Origin: Maea johnstoni
Lineage: Eukaryota; Annelida; Polychaeta; Spionida; Magelonidae
Direction of reading: 5' to 3'
Length of the DNA: 64,000 bases
Assembly (NCBI GenBank): GCA_963942565.1
Contig: OZ012694.1
Coordinates: 21,506,856 to 21,570,855, forward strand
The notes under the pieces were generated by a model. The model was given only the letters and a program-made list of their open reading frames with translations, made no database searches and was not told where the DNA came from. Every line of letters begins with the position of its first letter. The stretch's first letter is position 1. The translations under genes were made by a program, and so were the position numbers. Shown here piece after piece: positions 1 to 11,429 of the stretch.

Positions 1-1381
1 CAAACATAAACAACCTGATACTCGATTTTGGCCAATTTGCCATTATAATTTGGCATCAGGGACTTGTGAATAAATTTACAATGTGGACTCACATGAGCTA
101 GAATCTAGGTAAATGGCAGTAAACAGTCTCTTTCATCAGATTCATCCTCCCCCCTGATATCTGTGATGGACATACATCAGCTTGGCTCAAAATTATCAAT
201 CGCAGGGAGTATGAAATCTGTATTTTATGCTTATACTATAATATCTGCCTTTTTGCGGCAACATTAGTGAAGGAACTGAGTATTGAGCGGCTGGACTCCA
301 TTTATTCAAAATTATCAATCTACTTGTGGGAGGCTTAGGATATTTTGATTATGCTTATGATCATAAAAACATAAAATAATGTTCTTCATTTTCTACATTT
401 TATTGCACTGCATAAGTATGCCTTTCTTCACTTTGAGTTGACCACATATGTAATACTGCTGTGACCAGTCAGGCCCCAAACCATCAGTAACTGTGTGACT
501 TGGGCAACTGCTAACATACATGCTACAATGTATGGAACCAGGTTAGGGGTTTACATAAGTTTCTGTATTTAAAAAAATCTGTTAAAGACTTCCATCTACT
601 TTCTGAGACTAGTTATGTTCCTCTTATGAAAAAAATTAATTGTGTATTTAAATTCAACCGGTTCATACCCTAGCAACTCCCCCCCCCCCCCCCCCCCCCT
701 CCAAAAAAATGCAAAAAAGAAGGCTGACTAATTTGGAGATACCTTCCTGCTGAAATTATATATTGGAAAATGATTGAAAAAGAAATGTTAATTAGATCAC
801 AACCTATAGCTCTAATGCAAATTCATGCTTCACATTTTTTTTTTTCAAAAATATCATATACTCTGAAGGAAGCACTGTCCCAGGAGAGCGCTAGGGATCA
901 GGGAGTTAAAATTGAACAATGTTTAATATCATTTTGCCAGTTGCCACAGCGCAGAGTTGTTGATTTGAAAGCTGGAGCCTATAAAAGGGTGTGCTCTTTG
1001 TGTACAGGTTGTGGTAGGATTTGATTGACAAAGTGGATTGTATAAATTGGTTGTTCATGGTATGTCTCAAAAGAAAACGGTAATGTGTTCCATCTTTTAG
1101 CATTAGATTGCCACTTATTTATCAGTAAAATTATTAGTCACTGAATTAGATAATTTTTGCTGATGTAGACTTTCAATATTATCTTAGATTATTATCTTAG
1201 ATCTTATTCATTCCTTTGTAATCTAAATCTCGTTATGTTTGATTTGTTCTTCCATGATATATTGGGCAAAGTCTGACAATATTAGGGATAGGTACCGATG
1301 GTTGATACATTACCAAATACCATTATCAAATGGGAAAAAGTATTGTATCATATAAGATTTAATAGTTACATAAAAATGGGC
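1..1381. other. Gene-free stretch left of the CNNM exons
   Basis: No exon, RNA gene or bounded transposon is recognisable here apart from the poly-C tract at 679-699. The sequence is AT-rich and unique-looking. If the CNNM gene continues to the left, as its incomplete domain set demands, this is intron sequence of that gene (inference). Confidence 0.5.
679..699. repeat. Poly-C homopolymer (21 C)
   Basis: An uninterrupted run of 21 C, followed by T, CC and a short A run. It is a mononucleotide tract whose exact length is prone to assembly error. No function is inferred. Confidence 0.95.
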
Positions 1382-1594
1382 TTAACCCTTCCAATGCTTA
1401 GACTACTTTCGTCCAAAGCACAAGAGTGCAAGATTTTTGAAAAACCATTGAAACCCTGTCGTCTTGGTATTCATTAGAAAGCTTTTGTCGAGTTCTTTCA
1501 GATGAGTACCCATTTGCCAGGGTTTCAGTATTTTTTCTGGTATTTTGCATCTTTTTGTATTGGCCAAATTAGCCTCCAGCAGCATAAGGGTTAA
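1382..1594 (-). mobile_element. TTAA-bounded MITE, family A (piggyBac-like)
   Basis: About 213 bp, bounded by TTAA on both sides. It begins TTAACCCTTCCAATGCT and ends in the complement of TTAACCCTTATGCTG, so the ends form an imperfect inverted repeat. TTAA target duplication plus CCC-type ends is the hallmark of piggyBac elements (family knowledge). There is no coding capacity, so it is non-autonomous. At least eleven further copies lie in this window. The + orientation is defined here as starting TTAACCCTTATGCTGG. Confidence 0.8.
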
Positions 1595-2031
1595 TTGCTA
1601 CATGGACATCTCCACACAAAGACAGTTAGCTATTAAGTTGTGAAATATCTGAAGCTGACAGTGCTAGATTTAACATAATTCGGTCCCTTGGAGGCAGGTA
1701 GTATTGTTAAAGATATTGGGCAGATTTTGCATTGTTAAGGAAATATTCTTATTACAATGATTATATGAATATGAAATGTCTTCTAGCCTGGTGTAAGTTA
1801 AAGTTGTTATTTTTGAAGGGCTAATAGATCCAGAAGACACTAGCCCTACCATCCATAATATATGTTTCATTTTCGTTATTGTCAGATGTACGGTGACTTT
1901 GAAGGTTGTTGATTGATAAAAGTTTTGGTCATTCTTTATGCTGAAGATTTTCTTACACAATCATGCTTAGCACCTAAGTGATTGCATCAATTAAAACATA
2001 TGTTCCAAGCACCATTTTGAGGATGAAATAC

Positions 2032-2245
2032 CTTAATGCTTAAGAGTTCCTCCCGAAATTATTGTCTTGGTTTATAATACTTTTGACGATAACTTCAGAT
2101 CAGAGATGATTTCAGAAACTATTTGAAAGGAGATGGTTTGTGGTGCTATGTTTAACACTTCTCCTTCAAATATTTTCACAATTATGCTTTTGGTTTTGAT
2201 ATTTTAAGAAAATTGTCAAGCTGTTTTTAGCCTCTGCTTAGGTAT
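2032..2245 (-). mobile_element. TTAA MITE family B, diverged copy
   Basis: Matches family B in its internal blocks (an AGAGTTCCTC-type start, 'GATTTCAGAAACTATTTGAAAGGAGA', then 'CTTCTCCTTCAAATATTTTC'). Both ends have decayed and the TTAA borders are not intact. Limits are approximate. Confidence 0.5.
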
Positions 2246-2248
2246 CTT

Positions 2249-2460
2249 TTACCCGATCATGCCTGTAGCGCCCAAAAACGCCTGATTTTTTTGGCTATAT
2301 CTCTCTAATAAAAGCAATTTCCGGGAAAAATATATAAAGGAGAAATGTTGATCAAAATCCAATTTACAACACCCCAAATATTTTGTGATTTTAAGATGTT
2401 TTCTAAAGTATTAAAAGTCCAGACATTTGTCAAGGAGATCTCCAGGCATGAATGGTTCAA
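2249..2460 (+). mobile_element. TTAA MITE family B, diverged copy
   Basis: Starts near ACCCGATCATGCCTGTAG and ends near CCAGGCATGAATGGTT. This is the family B plan of inverted 'ACCCATTCATGCCT' ends with a GGAGAAATGTTGATC centre. The copy lies directly next to another family B copy. Confidence 0.55.
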
Positions 2461-2473
2461 ACTGAAGATGCTA

Positions 2474-2704
2474 ATTAACGCATTCATGCCTGTTGTGGCC
2501 CAAACTGCCAGCCTTCTTTGGTGATAGTTCTTTAGCTAAAGCAATTTTCAGAAAAATATTCCAAGAAGAAATGCCAATCGAAAACTAACTAACAACTCCC
2601 CTTCAAATATTTCTCCAGTTAACGCTGAATTCCAAGTTATTTTAATAAGTATCATAGTTCCAGAAGACAATTGTCAAGGAAATCTCCCAGCATGAATGGG
2701 TAAT
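2474..2704 (+). mobile_element. TTAA MITE family B
   Basis: Starts TTAACGCATTCATGCCTG and ends AGCATGAATGGGTAA. The inverted termini and the internal AGAAATGCCAATCGAAAAC block match family B. The right TTAA has lost one base. Confidence 0.65.
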
Positions 2705-2801
2705 TTTGCAACAGGCTCTCGTGCACAGGAACATGTCAACTTATGCCCCTGAAGTTGAACACTATCCTTTGCTTAACCCCTTCACACCTGTGGTGCCCTA
2801 C

Positions 2802-3028
2802 TTAACCCATTAACACAAGTTCCTCTAGGAATTGTCGTCTGGAACTTTGGTACTTTTGGCAACAGCTTTGGAGTTAAGAATGATTTTACAAAATAATTGA
2901 AGGAGAGTTGTTGGTAGTGTTCTGATAAATATTTCTCCTTCAAATATTTTCCTGGATATGCTTTTGCTTGAAAGATTTTACCAAAATTTTCAAAGCTGGC
3001 TTTTGCTGCTGTGAACAATAATGGGTTA
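2802..3028 (-). mobile_element. TTAA MITE family B, well preserved
   Basis: TTAACCCATTAACACAAG at the left and AATAATGGGTTAA at the right, with exact TTAA on both sides. Internally it carries the family B blocks GGAGAGTTGTTGGTAGTGTT and CTCCTTCAAATATTTTCC. It is non-coding. Family B shares the TTAACCC end with family A but differs internally. Confidence 0.75.
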
Positions 3029-3509
3029 AACATCCATAGTGAGATATATTTGAATAAAAACCCATGGAAAATATTTGGTGAAAAAAAAGCAAATCAGAAC
3101 TTAAATGTTCATCGGAAAGAAAAGTTTCCCTTCAGTGAACCAACCTTATAAAAAGAGAAGAAATGAAAAGCTAAAACATCTGTTTAAGACCTTCATAAAT
3201 TTTACTATTTAACCTCCCTTATGAAAAGGAAATTATGTTAAAGTTATATATAGCAAACGCTATTTCATTCCTCTACTGTAACATATATTATTTTATTGAA
3301 ACATTGTACATTACGATTGCTTATGGGGTTCTTAGCTTTGACTCAGCTTTTCCTCTATCCTGCTTTTATCAAACAATTAAGCCTATGCAAAGTATATTTT
3401 GTCTGAGGTCTCTTAATAAGGAATACATTAAGCAACTCAAAATTACCTTCCCAGCACTGTGTCTTCAGTCTTCAAATGGAGGTCATATCCACAAATATAG
3501 GTCAGAGAC

Positions 3510-3655
3510 CTTTAAATTGCATAAGTATTCATCTGAGAGCACTCAGCGAGAGCTATCCAATGAGTACCAACATGACAAGGTTTAGATGTTTTTCAAAATT
3601 CTTTGCGTCCTTGTGCTTTGGACAGAAGAAGCCTCAGCATTGGAAGGGTTACAGA
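3510..3655 (+). mobile_element. TTAA MITE family A, truncated
   Basis: The right-hand two thirds of family A: CATCTGAGAGCACTCAGCG through to CCTCAGCATTGGAAGGGTTA. The left part is missing. It ends about 60 bp before the 3' splice site of the CNNM exon at 3715, so a mobile element fragment sits directly upstream of that acceptor. Confidence 0.7.
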
Positions 3656-3714
3656 ACATATTGTAATGCCTCTATCAAAACACCCATCCTACATGTCCGT
3701 TCCTTTCATTCTAG

Positions 3715-3966
3715 CGGTGGAGCCATTCCGCAGTGAACTTGTATCGGAGATCGTCTTGCAGCGGCTCATTCGCATGAACATCATCACCAACGTGAAATTC
3801 AACGCGAGCGACCCGATGTGTCCCTCCAACTACATCTACCAGGCCAACAAGCCATGCGACTTCTTCGTCCTCATCCTGCAGGGCCGCGTCGAGGTGGACA
3901 TCGGCCGCGAACACATGAAGTTCGAGGGCGGACCTTTCATGTTCTTTGGTGCGCAGGCGCTGACTG
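3715..3966 (+). CDS. CNNM: CNNM metal transporter, internal exon (CNBH domain, first part)
   Basis: This internal exon belongs to a CNNM (ancient conserved domain protein) transporter, a membrane family tied to Mg2+ efflux and homeostasis. The 3' splice site is TTTCATTCTAG before base 3715; the 5' splice site is CTG|GTAAGT after 3966. The 252-bp exon takes two bases to finish the incoming codon and leaves one, so it is phase 1 to phase 1. The peptide contains PFRSELVSE, YIYQANKPCDFFVLILQGRV and EVDIG...MKFEGG...ALTG. This is the cyclic-nucleotide-binding-homology fold that follows the CBS pair in CNNM2/CNNM4. It is clearly richer in G+C and CpG than its surroundings. The DUF21 and CBS exons are not in the window. 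The next exon (12035) matches in phase. CNNM2-type versus CNNM4-type cannot be decided here. Confidence 0.93.
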
Positions 3967-4002
3967 GTAAGTGGATCAAAAAGAATGCTGCAAAAAAAGT
4001 GG

Positions 4003-4177
4003 TGGAGTGTGACGATTTGTGTTTTCAGCAGGGTTAGATTTTTCAGCTAAGTTCCAAAATAAAACTGAATGTGCTAAATTCTATCAAGTTTTGGAGTGTG
4101 ATGATTCATGTTTTCAGCAGGGTTCAATTTTTCAGCAAAGTTCCAAAATAAAACTGAATGCTAAATTCTATCAAGTG
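4003..4177 (+). repeat. Two-copy 89-bp tandem duplication after the CNNM 5' splice site
   Basis: The block starting TGGAGTGTGACGATTTGTG at 4003 recurs at 4092, where it begins TGGAGTGTGATGATTCATG, with few changes. It lies 36 bp inside the intron. Each copy contains TGTTTTCAGCAGGGTT, which resembles a 3' splice site, but no coding continuation is apparent. Confidence 0.8.
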
Positions 4178-4439
4178 GTATTTGTGTCATGTAGTGTTCC
4201 AGTGCTAAAAGTCTTTGGATACTAACACAAATAATTACATTTGACGAATTAATGATGTGTTTTTTTTTCATATCTAGCTAGTCATCTTCACTTGCCTGAA
4301 CGTTTCTCATTCTTTGGCCTAAGTCAAGTATCCCGGACCCGACCTTATTAGGAAGAAAACGAAAGAATATGCTTACAAAAACAATTGATTCTGGCTTATA
4401 TTTTTACAATTGACTTCCTAGCAAATGCCCAAACCCCAT

Positions 4440-4880
4440 TTTTAATCTTAATTGTTGCGGCAGGCCCATTCAAGGATGCCATCACAGACGTTTATTTTGA
4501 ACAATTAATCGATACGGTTCGAGTTTTACGGCCACATTGCCGTAATTTTAAGGCAAACGATTTCACACATTATTGTGCCGCGGCATGCGCCAGCACATGC
4601 CAGGCACACATGCGGTGTACCGCGGCACTTGATGAATCGGTGCACCAAATATGGCGCTATAGATTTGTTTACTCTTGAGTGTTGACAAGGAGCCGTTCCG
4701 TGTCACTTAAACGAAAGTTCCATTGTTTTTGTATGTTTTAGCTGCGTAATTTCACAAAATTTATTCATGAATTAATAAAATTTCACATTTGAAATAATCG
4801 ATTATTTCAAATGCCGTTCGAACGGGTCGAGTCGGCCTCACCTCAACCAAATGCTCGAGTTTTCGCTTAATCATCCGACC
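4440..4880. other. CpG-rich intronic block with inverted-repeat motifs
   Basis: This part of the CNNM intron is much richer in CpG than its surroundings. It holds an inverted pair GTGCCGCGG / CCGCGGCAC (about 4577-4626) and, at 4786-4813, a perfect 28-bp palindrome with half-site CATTTGAAATAATC. A 97-codon frame crosses it but shows no recognisable motif. It could be a young insertion or an intronic regulatory element; I cannot tell which. Confidence 0.45.
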
Positions 4881-5256
4881 ACTATTAGTTACCCTGAAGA
4901 AAAACTTTTCCCTTTATGGTGCCTTGAATTTCGTAATCAAGAAATTAGAAATTCCCTGCCCTATCTGATGTCTGAGTAACATATATAGATCGAAAAATAA
5001 TTTGGTATCGGAAAGACTTACAGGCTGTGTGATGGGATTTCAGCAACATAGCTGATTTTGAAAAGAAACAATTTTTATGTTAGTGTCTACCTCTATTTCA
5101 ATATGTCCTAGTTAATAAGTAACATGTGAAAAGAAGGTTCAAGATAGTTTCTTCAGATTAATTTTTGATAATTGTTCTCCTGAATTCAGTTTGCTTTAAC
5201 ATGTAATTACTAAATCACAGTATTGTGTTAAAATGATTACAAAAATGGCAGTTGCA

Positions 5257-5474
5257 TTAACCCATTCATGCCTAGAAGCCTGTTTATTTTGGCGATATCT
5301 CTGATACGGGATATTCTTGGTATACATCTGCAGAAGAAATTTGACTCACAGAACAGTCAAGAAATCGACTTCAGATATTTTGTGAATGCATTTGTTATCA
5401 CTGATTTATCACGAGAAGAAACTTAGCATCCTGACTACAGTTTTCTAGGGGAGCTCTGGTCATGAAAGGGTTAA
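5257..5474 (+). mobile_element. TTAA MITE family B, well preserved
   Basis: Exact TTAA at both borders, starting TTAACCCATTCATGCCTAG and ending TCATGAAAGGGTTAA. Non-coding, about 218 bp. Confidence 0.75.
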
Positions 5475-5572
5475 TGAGTGACATATTGTTATGTAAATTA
5501 ACTTCTTATATTCTCATCTACTCTAGTATTAATTCATACTCTATCTTGATACACCAGAGCTTTCTTATCCAA

Positions 5573-6002
5573 CCCATTCACGCCTGAAACACCCAAAATG
5601 CCTGACTACTTTCTGAGTTCATACTTAATACCTGAATTCATGGTTTCTTCCAAAATTCTTATTTTGTTCCTGAATTACTTTTTCTTTAATTCATACTTTT
5701 TTCCCGAATTCATACTTTACTCCTGAATTCATACTTTGTTTCTGAATTTATATTTTGTTTCTCAATTGTTACTTTGTTTCCAAAATCATACTTTTTACTT
5801 CCTGAATTCATATTTTTCTCAGAATCATTCTCTGTTCCTGAACAAAGAATAAATTCAGGAATGTTATCTTACCAATTTCAATAAACCATGTTTATCTATG
5901 TCCTGCTGTGTTTCTGCATTCATACTTCGTTTCTGGATTTCAAATATATCTTAGATTCAGGCTCTAAGTTTCAAGGGTGGTTCTAAGCTTGAATGGGTCA
6001 AT
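5573..6002 (+). mobile_element. TTAA MITE-like ends enclosing a minisatellite
   Basis: The left end CCAACCCATTCACGCCTGAA and right end AAGCTTGAATGGGTCAA look like family B termini. The interior, about 5615-5950, is replaced by a degenerate ~20-bp tandem repeat (TTCATACTTTGTTCCTGAAT type, roughly a dozen units). Either an expansion arose inside a MITE or the pairing of ends is coincidental. Confidence 0.45.
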
Positions 6003-6005
6003 GCC

Positions 6006-6132
6006 TATTTATATATATTATATATATTATATATTATATATTATATATACTATTTATATATATTATATATATTACATATTATATATACTATTTATATATA
6101 TTATATATTATATATACTATTTATATATATGT
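6006..6132. repeat. TATATATTA-type AT microsatellite
   Basis: Imperfect TATAT(A/T) repeats with recurring ACTATTTATATATATTAT blocks. Open frames in it encode only YIYYI-type low-complexity strings and are not genes. Confidence 0.9.
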
Positions 6133-6743
6133 TTATATTTACCATCTGCTTTATACATTTCTCTTGCACAGATTACCAGTTTTATCATTATGCTAGTGTT
6201 ATGCCATTCTCACTCACATTTGCACTCTGTTGGCTTGAAAGAAATAGTTGAAATATTTACAATATGGATTATAACGAGGTGTGTCCTTTGATACAACTCC
6301 AACAGGTGAGGAAGCAAAGATCAACAGTCCTGGAACTCTGAAGGGTATACAATTAGAGAAAAATCTTTGCATACCACTTTTTCACAGATGTGGAAAATAG
6401 TGTAATGATGTGGCAATTAATACTCAATAAACGCACAGCCTTGTTTACCTTCACTTGCAGGGAAGAGAAGATGAAAAATAAATGAAGTTAGGGATAGCAA
6501 ATTTCCATTTTGTCTTTCCCTACTGGACAAGCCATTTTTCTTCATTTCTTCATTTCTCTCTTGGTCACTGTCAAACTGAATATTAATGATAAAAATATAT
6601 ATATATATTTTGAAGATTTTTTTTAATGGGGGAAATAAATCTTCACTACTTTGTATAATTTCTGATGAAACAATCTCTTCTGGGTAGCTACCAGGCATGG
6701 TGATCTGTAGTGTTATGGTTGTGATGTTTCTCTATGAATGACT

Positions 6744-6958
6744 CTAACCCTTATGCTGGTGGTGGCTGATTTTGCTAGTATAAATTTATGCAAAAAAAAC
6801 TGAAAAATGACTGAAACCCTGGCACATTGGTACTCATCTGATAGTACTCAGCGAGAGCTATCCAGTGATTACCAACATGACAGGGTATAGATGGTTTTCA
6901 AAAAATCTTTGCGTCCGTGTGCTTTGAACAAAAGTAGCCTCAGCATTGGAAGGGTTAA
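6744..6958 (+). mobile_element. TTAA MITE family A
   Basis: Starts CTAACCCTTATGCTGGTGG (first T mutated) and ends CAGCATTGGAAGGGTTAA. Full-length family A. Confidence 0.75.
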
Positions 6959-7435
6959 TCTTAAATAACCTGAACTGATGTCTTATTTCTCTCTCACACA
7001 CTGAGATGGTATGCATACCCTGAATTGTCACTCAGGGGATGAAATGGAGCGAATGTTACCAGTTCCCTAGTGCTGACTGTTAATTTCACTATATGTACTT
7101 AGTAGCACTTATTGACTTACAAATCTGATATCATAATCTTTAAAAAAAAGTTTTTCTTACCACCATTTACTATCTGCATGACAGAGTCTAGAGTTTTTTT
7201 GAAACAGCACCATTTTTCAACTTACCTTTTTCTTATTCCTTCAATAAATCACCTTTCTCGATTTTACTTAAAATAAAATTCACATCCTCAAACGTTGAAT
7301 ATTAGATGTGTTTTTATTGGGCATGCTTTCAGCAAGTTTAAATTAGTCTAATAATTCATGCCCTGAGAAGTAATTTTCTTGTAGCTTTCCTATAAAGCAG
7401 CAGCTACAGCACCAAATATGTTAGAGAAGAATTAG

Positions 7436-7667
7436 TTAAACCCATTCATGCCTAAAGGACCTCTAAAAGACCTCACTATCTCGGAAAAAAATCTTCCTAA
7501 GTAATCCATTTTTTTGAGAAAAACACGGGAAATGTTGATCAAAATCAAAACAAGGACTCTTCTTCAAATATTTTGTGCCTTTAATGCTTTCCCTCAAAGT
7601 AATTTTCAAAAGTTGCATATATCTAGACGGCACTCCTGAGGGAGATTTCTAGGCATGCGTGAGTTAA
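7436..7667 (+). mobile_element. TTAA MITE family B
   Basis: Starts TTAAACCCATTCATGCCTAA and ends AGGCATGCGTGAGTTAA. Centre GGAAATGTTGATCAAAATC matches other family B copies. Confidence 0.7.
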
Positions 7668-8564
7668 GATTCCCTATAGCAACAACATTGCCAGGAGAGT
7701 ATTTAGATGCACCAGTAAGATTGCCTATAGGCAGAAAAACTAAGGAAAGTTATATCCTATCAAGAAAAATATATAGATGAGATTAGCTTTAAGAAATACT
7801 TAAGGTCAGCCAATCAGTTGAAAGCATAGATTCATTGCACCTTTGTATAGGCAACTTTATTTCTAAACAACTTTTGTATATTATATCTGCATATTAGATT
7901 TGGATTTGATATTTGCATTTTTAAATTTGCACATTATCTTTGCATAATATATTTGCATTTTGGCATAACGTTTGCTGAGTAGCAAAAAAAGTGAGAAACA
8001 CTTCATAAATAAGGTAATTAGGCACCTTCTGTACCCCATGACCTTGAGACCAGACAAGGTCAGTCTATTAATGACAGAAACGTATTTGCCCTAGCTTCTG
8101 TTGAAAAACATGATCCCCAACTCAAAAAGGCTACATTGCCTATTTCATTATTGTTGCCAAGGGGGGTATACTGTATGCCATGTTGATATTGCGGCAGTTT
8201 AATTAATGCTTACTTTGCGCACCCCTGGGGTCCATACTTATCGAATTGGGCACTGTTATGTGAACATCCAAACCCTATGCTAGTACCGTACACCACGCTA
8301 ACACAACAGCTTGTATTTAACATCAGTGCACATAAATTAAACTGCGCATCAAAGGCAGATGCCTGCTATGCGTATTATTTTATATGCGCAAAAATAACAA
8401 AGTATACAGTCTAAGTCAGTCTTCTTTATCTGCAAAAACAGCAATAAAGTATGTTCATAGTAGGGGGATTTTCATTTCAGATGTTCTCCCTTATGGAAAT
8501 TCTGTTCACAATAGGTGCTGAGGTATTCCATGTTGTGTCAGGATAAGATAGACCAAGGGATAAT
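7668..8564. other. CNNM intron stretch without recognisable features
   Basis: AT-rich sequence with short TATTTGCAT-like redundancy near 7860-7960. I see no exon, transposon end or RNA gene here. Confidence 0.4.
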
Positions 8565-8566
8565 TA

Positions 8567-8569
<3 letters not shown>

Positions 8570-8615
<46 letters not shown>

Positions 8616-8635
8616 TAATAATAATAATAATGATG

Positions 8636-8666
<31 letters not shown>

Positions 8667-8710
8667 TAATAATAATAATAATGATAATAATGATAATAAT
8701 AATAATAATG

Positions 8711-8765
<55 letters not shown>
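8570..8765. repeat. (TAA)n microsatellite with TGA interruptions
   Basis: About 196 bp of AAT/TAA triplets with scattered TGA triplets. It opens long frames of poly-Asn, poly-Ile, poly-Leu or poly-Tyr, which are artefacts of the triplet repeat. Confidence 0.95.
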
Positions 8766-8767
<2 letters not shown>

Positions 8768-9039
8768 GTGAAACGTGTCCATAATAGTTTCTCACTTCAC
8801 AGAGATTTCTACAATATATTCTAAACAGACAGGACAAAGAGAGTGTGTTTACTATAAATGTTCACATCTCAGAGGATTTTTCTGAGAGTAGCAGAACAGG
8901 AAATTTGTGTGCATGATAGGTGTTCACGTTTTGAGGATTTCCGTTTCTAGTAAGGATAGTATGGGAACAGGAAACTGCACTTCACTGAAGAAAATCTGTG
9001 TTGTCAAGTTGAAAAAGCACTAGATCACTACCACCCCAT

Positions 9040-9215
9040 TCATGGCTTGCTGTGATAAGCATTTGGTCGAAAGGTTGACTGCTCACTGTCTCTCACCACT
9101 GCCTGAGTTTCAATCCTGAAGTATGTGACAAAGTTGCCAGTAACTTAGGGTTAGGCGGTTGTTTTCACCAGGTACTCCACTTTTCTCCACCGCTTACAAC
9201 TGGCTAGTCATAATG
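9040..9215 (+). mobile_element. tRNA-derived SINE, second family, diverged
   Basis: Contains CTCTCACCACTGCCTGAGTT, then ATGTGACAAAGTTGCCAGTAACTTAGGGTTAGGCGG and CAACTGGCTAGTCA. The same order occurs at 50990-51150 and in part near 44280-44650. The head resembles a class II (Leu/Ser-like) tRNA with GAGTGGTCTAAGG in better copies. Limits are approximate. Confidence 0.5.
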
Positions 9216-9720
9216 TTTCAGCAGTATAACAGAAAAGGTGACAAAAAAACAAAATCCCAAACACTAAATATTAGCCAATTCATGCTTGTACTTCCACTTG
9301 AGGAGTACCATCTTATATTTTCAAATATGAAAAACAGAAAGATAGATGTTGGTCTTAAATGGAGGCTAGGGATTAAGGGTTTTAGAGGTACAGAGGGTGC
9401 CTAGTTAATTTGATATGCAAAAGTGAAAAGAAGAAGCAAATATAAGGGGCAGAAACGGCACAGCATAGACAATTTAGATTTATAGAGGTTATTTTTTCTA
9501 CAATAAACTTATATATATTACAACAATCTACATAGTATTTGTGAATGACTTTGACTCTATTGCCTCTTCATCTTTCTTTCAATAAGAAAAGTCTGCTCTA
9601 CAAGTTAACTGTTTTTGTCTACTCTTTATCCCTTAGCTATACATTTATCATCGCGTAGTAACCATAGTAAGTATTCTGATCAGAAACAACAAGATTCATT
9701 AATAAATTTGTTTGTGTGTG

Positions 9721-9724
9721 TATA

Positions 9725-9821
<97 letters not shown>

Positions 9822-9848
9822 TTATATATATATATGCATTTATATATT
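9721..9848. repeat. (TA)n microsatellite
   Basis: Near-perfect TA dinucleotides to 9816, followed by short TATATATGCATTTATATAT extensions. Confidence 0.95.
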
Positions 9849-10113
9849 TCTAATTACATATCATTAAGTAGATATTACTTAGGGTAGAAAGTTAAGAATT
9901 GCTTATGACTTTTCATAATAGATTTGAGGTGATAAAGCTTACCTTTTCATATTAATCTGAATTCTAAAATGAATTCAGTGTTATTTCTCTTTCTTCTTGT
10001 AGGAATTTGTAGAATTTGGCTACCTTTTATATTCCAGTTCACAACTGCATAGGGCAGAATTCTGCTAGGACTTTACCCATCCATGCTCAGTATTCTTAAG
10101 GAAAAGTGTTGTC

Positions 10114-10277
10114 TTAGTGTTAGGATATTTTGAGATTAACTAGGGAATAATGGATATTCTGGTAAAACTTTTAAAGGATAGTGTTTTACATGTTTTTAGT
10201 GTTAGGATATTTTGAGATTAACTAGGGAATAATGGATATTCTGGTAAATTTTTTAAAGGATAGTGTTTTACATGTTT
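10114..10277 (+). repeat. Two-copy 82-bp tandem duplication
   Basis: The segment beginning TTAGTGTTAGGATATTTTG at 10114 repeats at 10196 almost without change, which indicates a recent event. Confidence 0.9.
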
Positions 10278-11429
10278 TTTTCTCAAATTATTTTTTGGGG
10301 ATTGCTGCAGGTATATTTATTTAAGACCTATCTTGCTCAGGGCACCACATTGGTTTATGTTAGCGTGTCATAACTAAGAACCAAAGGGACTGAAAAATAC
10401 TCAGTAATTTAAAGGGTTAATAAATAAGCGTGTGGCGACTGGGTATAGATCTGTGATATTGTTATTTATCAAGCACAAATCAAAGCTGTCATTAATGATA
10501 AGGCACACATTTTAAAAGATTGACAAAGATAATGTGGGAAAATCTGGATTTCATTTTGACCTCTGAAAGTTAGATCTCATAAAGGGCAAATAGTTTTTAT
10601 AGGAAACATTGCCCAATAGTCATATTCATTTTTAAATCCTGTCTAAAATGGTGAAGCACTGTACATGTTGTACTCACTGTAAATGGCATAACTAATCCCT
10701 GGGAAATACACTCCAGGTGAATGTTGCAAATGTCTCCGTTGCCTCATTTCTTTTGAAATTAAGATTTTCCAGAACTTCTTTAAGTTGTTGGACTACTCAA
10801 TTCCTCCTAATACCCCCTGTAGTAGTTTTCCAAATAACACACTCAATTTTTGTATGCCTTTCTTTACAAAAAATGCATGAATATTTGGTAGCTTCTGTTG
10901 TCTTCTTTCGTTGACAATATCTAAAGAATTCTAGGCACATTGGCAGGTTAAATACCCCATAGTGATCATTGATATGATATCAATAGAATTGTGCGAGTGT
11001 TCAAGATCTCCCTTACAGTCTGTATAGTGAATGTTTATTGTTACTGGCTTCTAAGACTTCTGACTGTTGAGATCCCGTTTCAGAAAGAAAAATATTGCTA
11101 ATGTTGTTGGATAGTATTTCATGCTATTTAAAGTTGGTGAATGAGATGCTATTTCCAGAAAAATATCACTTATCCTATTTGAAAGTCTGTTCCATCCAAT
11201 TTTAGGTAAGAGTATGCGATCGTATTTCTAGTAAATAAAAATATATTTCTTTTCTTTCCAGTTCTCTGATGGACAATGATTTCTGAGTTCTAAAGACTAA
11301 GACCATAATAGCAGAGTTGATCTCACCATAGTAATGCTTATTTGATAAAACGAGTGTTATCTTATTTCTAGGTATTAACCAGTTGGTGGAAAACTGATTG
11401 AGGTGTCTCATATTCAGAGAAGTGAAACA
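10278..11429. other. CNNM intron stretch without recognisable features
   Basis: AT-rich single-copy-looking sequence. No exon or bounded element was recognised. Confidence 0.4.

Noticed and set aside
3476-4037. Longer coding frame running through 3603-4037
   Set aside because: Only 3715-3966 shows CNNM similarity and CpG-rich coding composition. The left part is a MITE fragment and the right part is intron after GTAAGT.
4385-4678. 97-codon + strand frame in the CpG-rich intronic block
   Set aside because: No recognisable motif, no splice context matching the CNNM phase, and inverted-repeat structure suggests non-coding DNA.
8515-8824. Poly-Asn, poly-Leu, poly-Ile and poly-Tyr open frames
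   Set aside because: All come from the (TAA)n microsatellite read in different frames. No flanking coding signal.
9615-9887. YIYIYI-type open frames at the TA tracts (also 5977-6291 and 14161-14392)
   Set aside because: Simple TA repeats lack stop codons in some frames. No gene.
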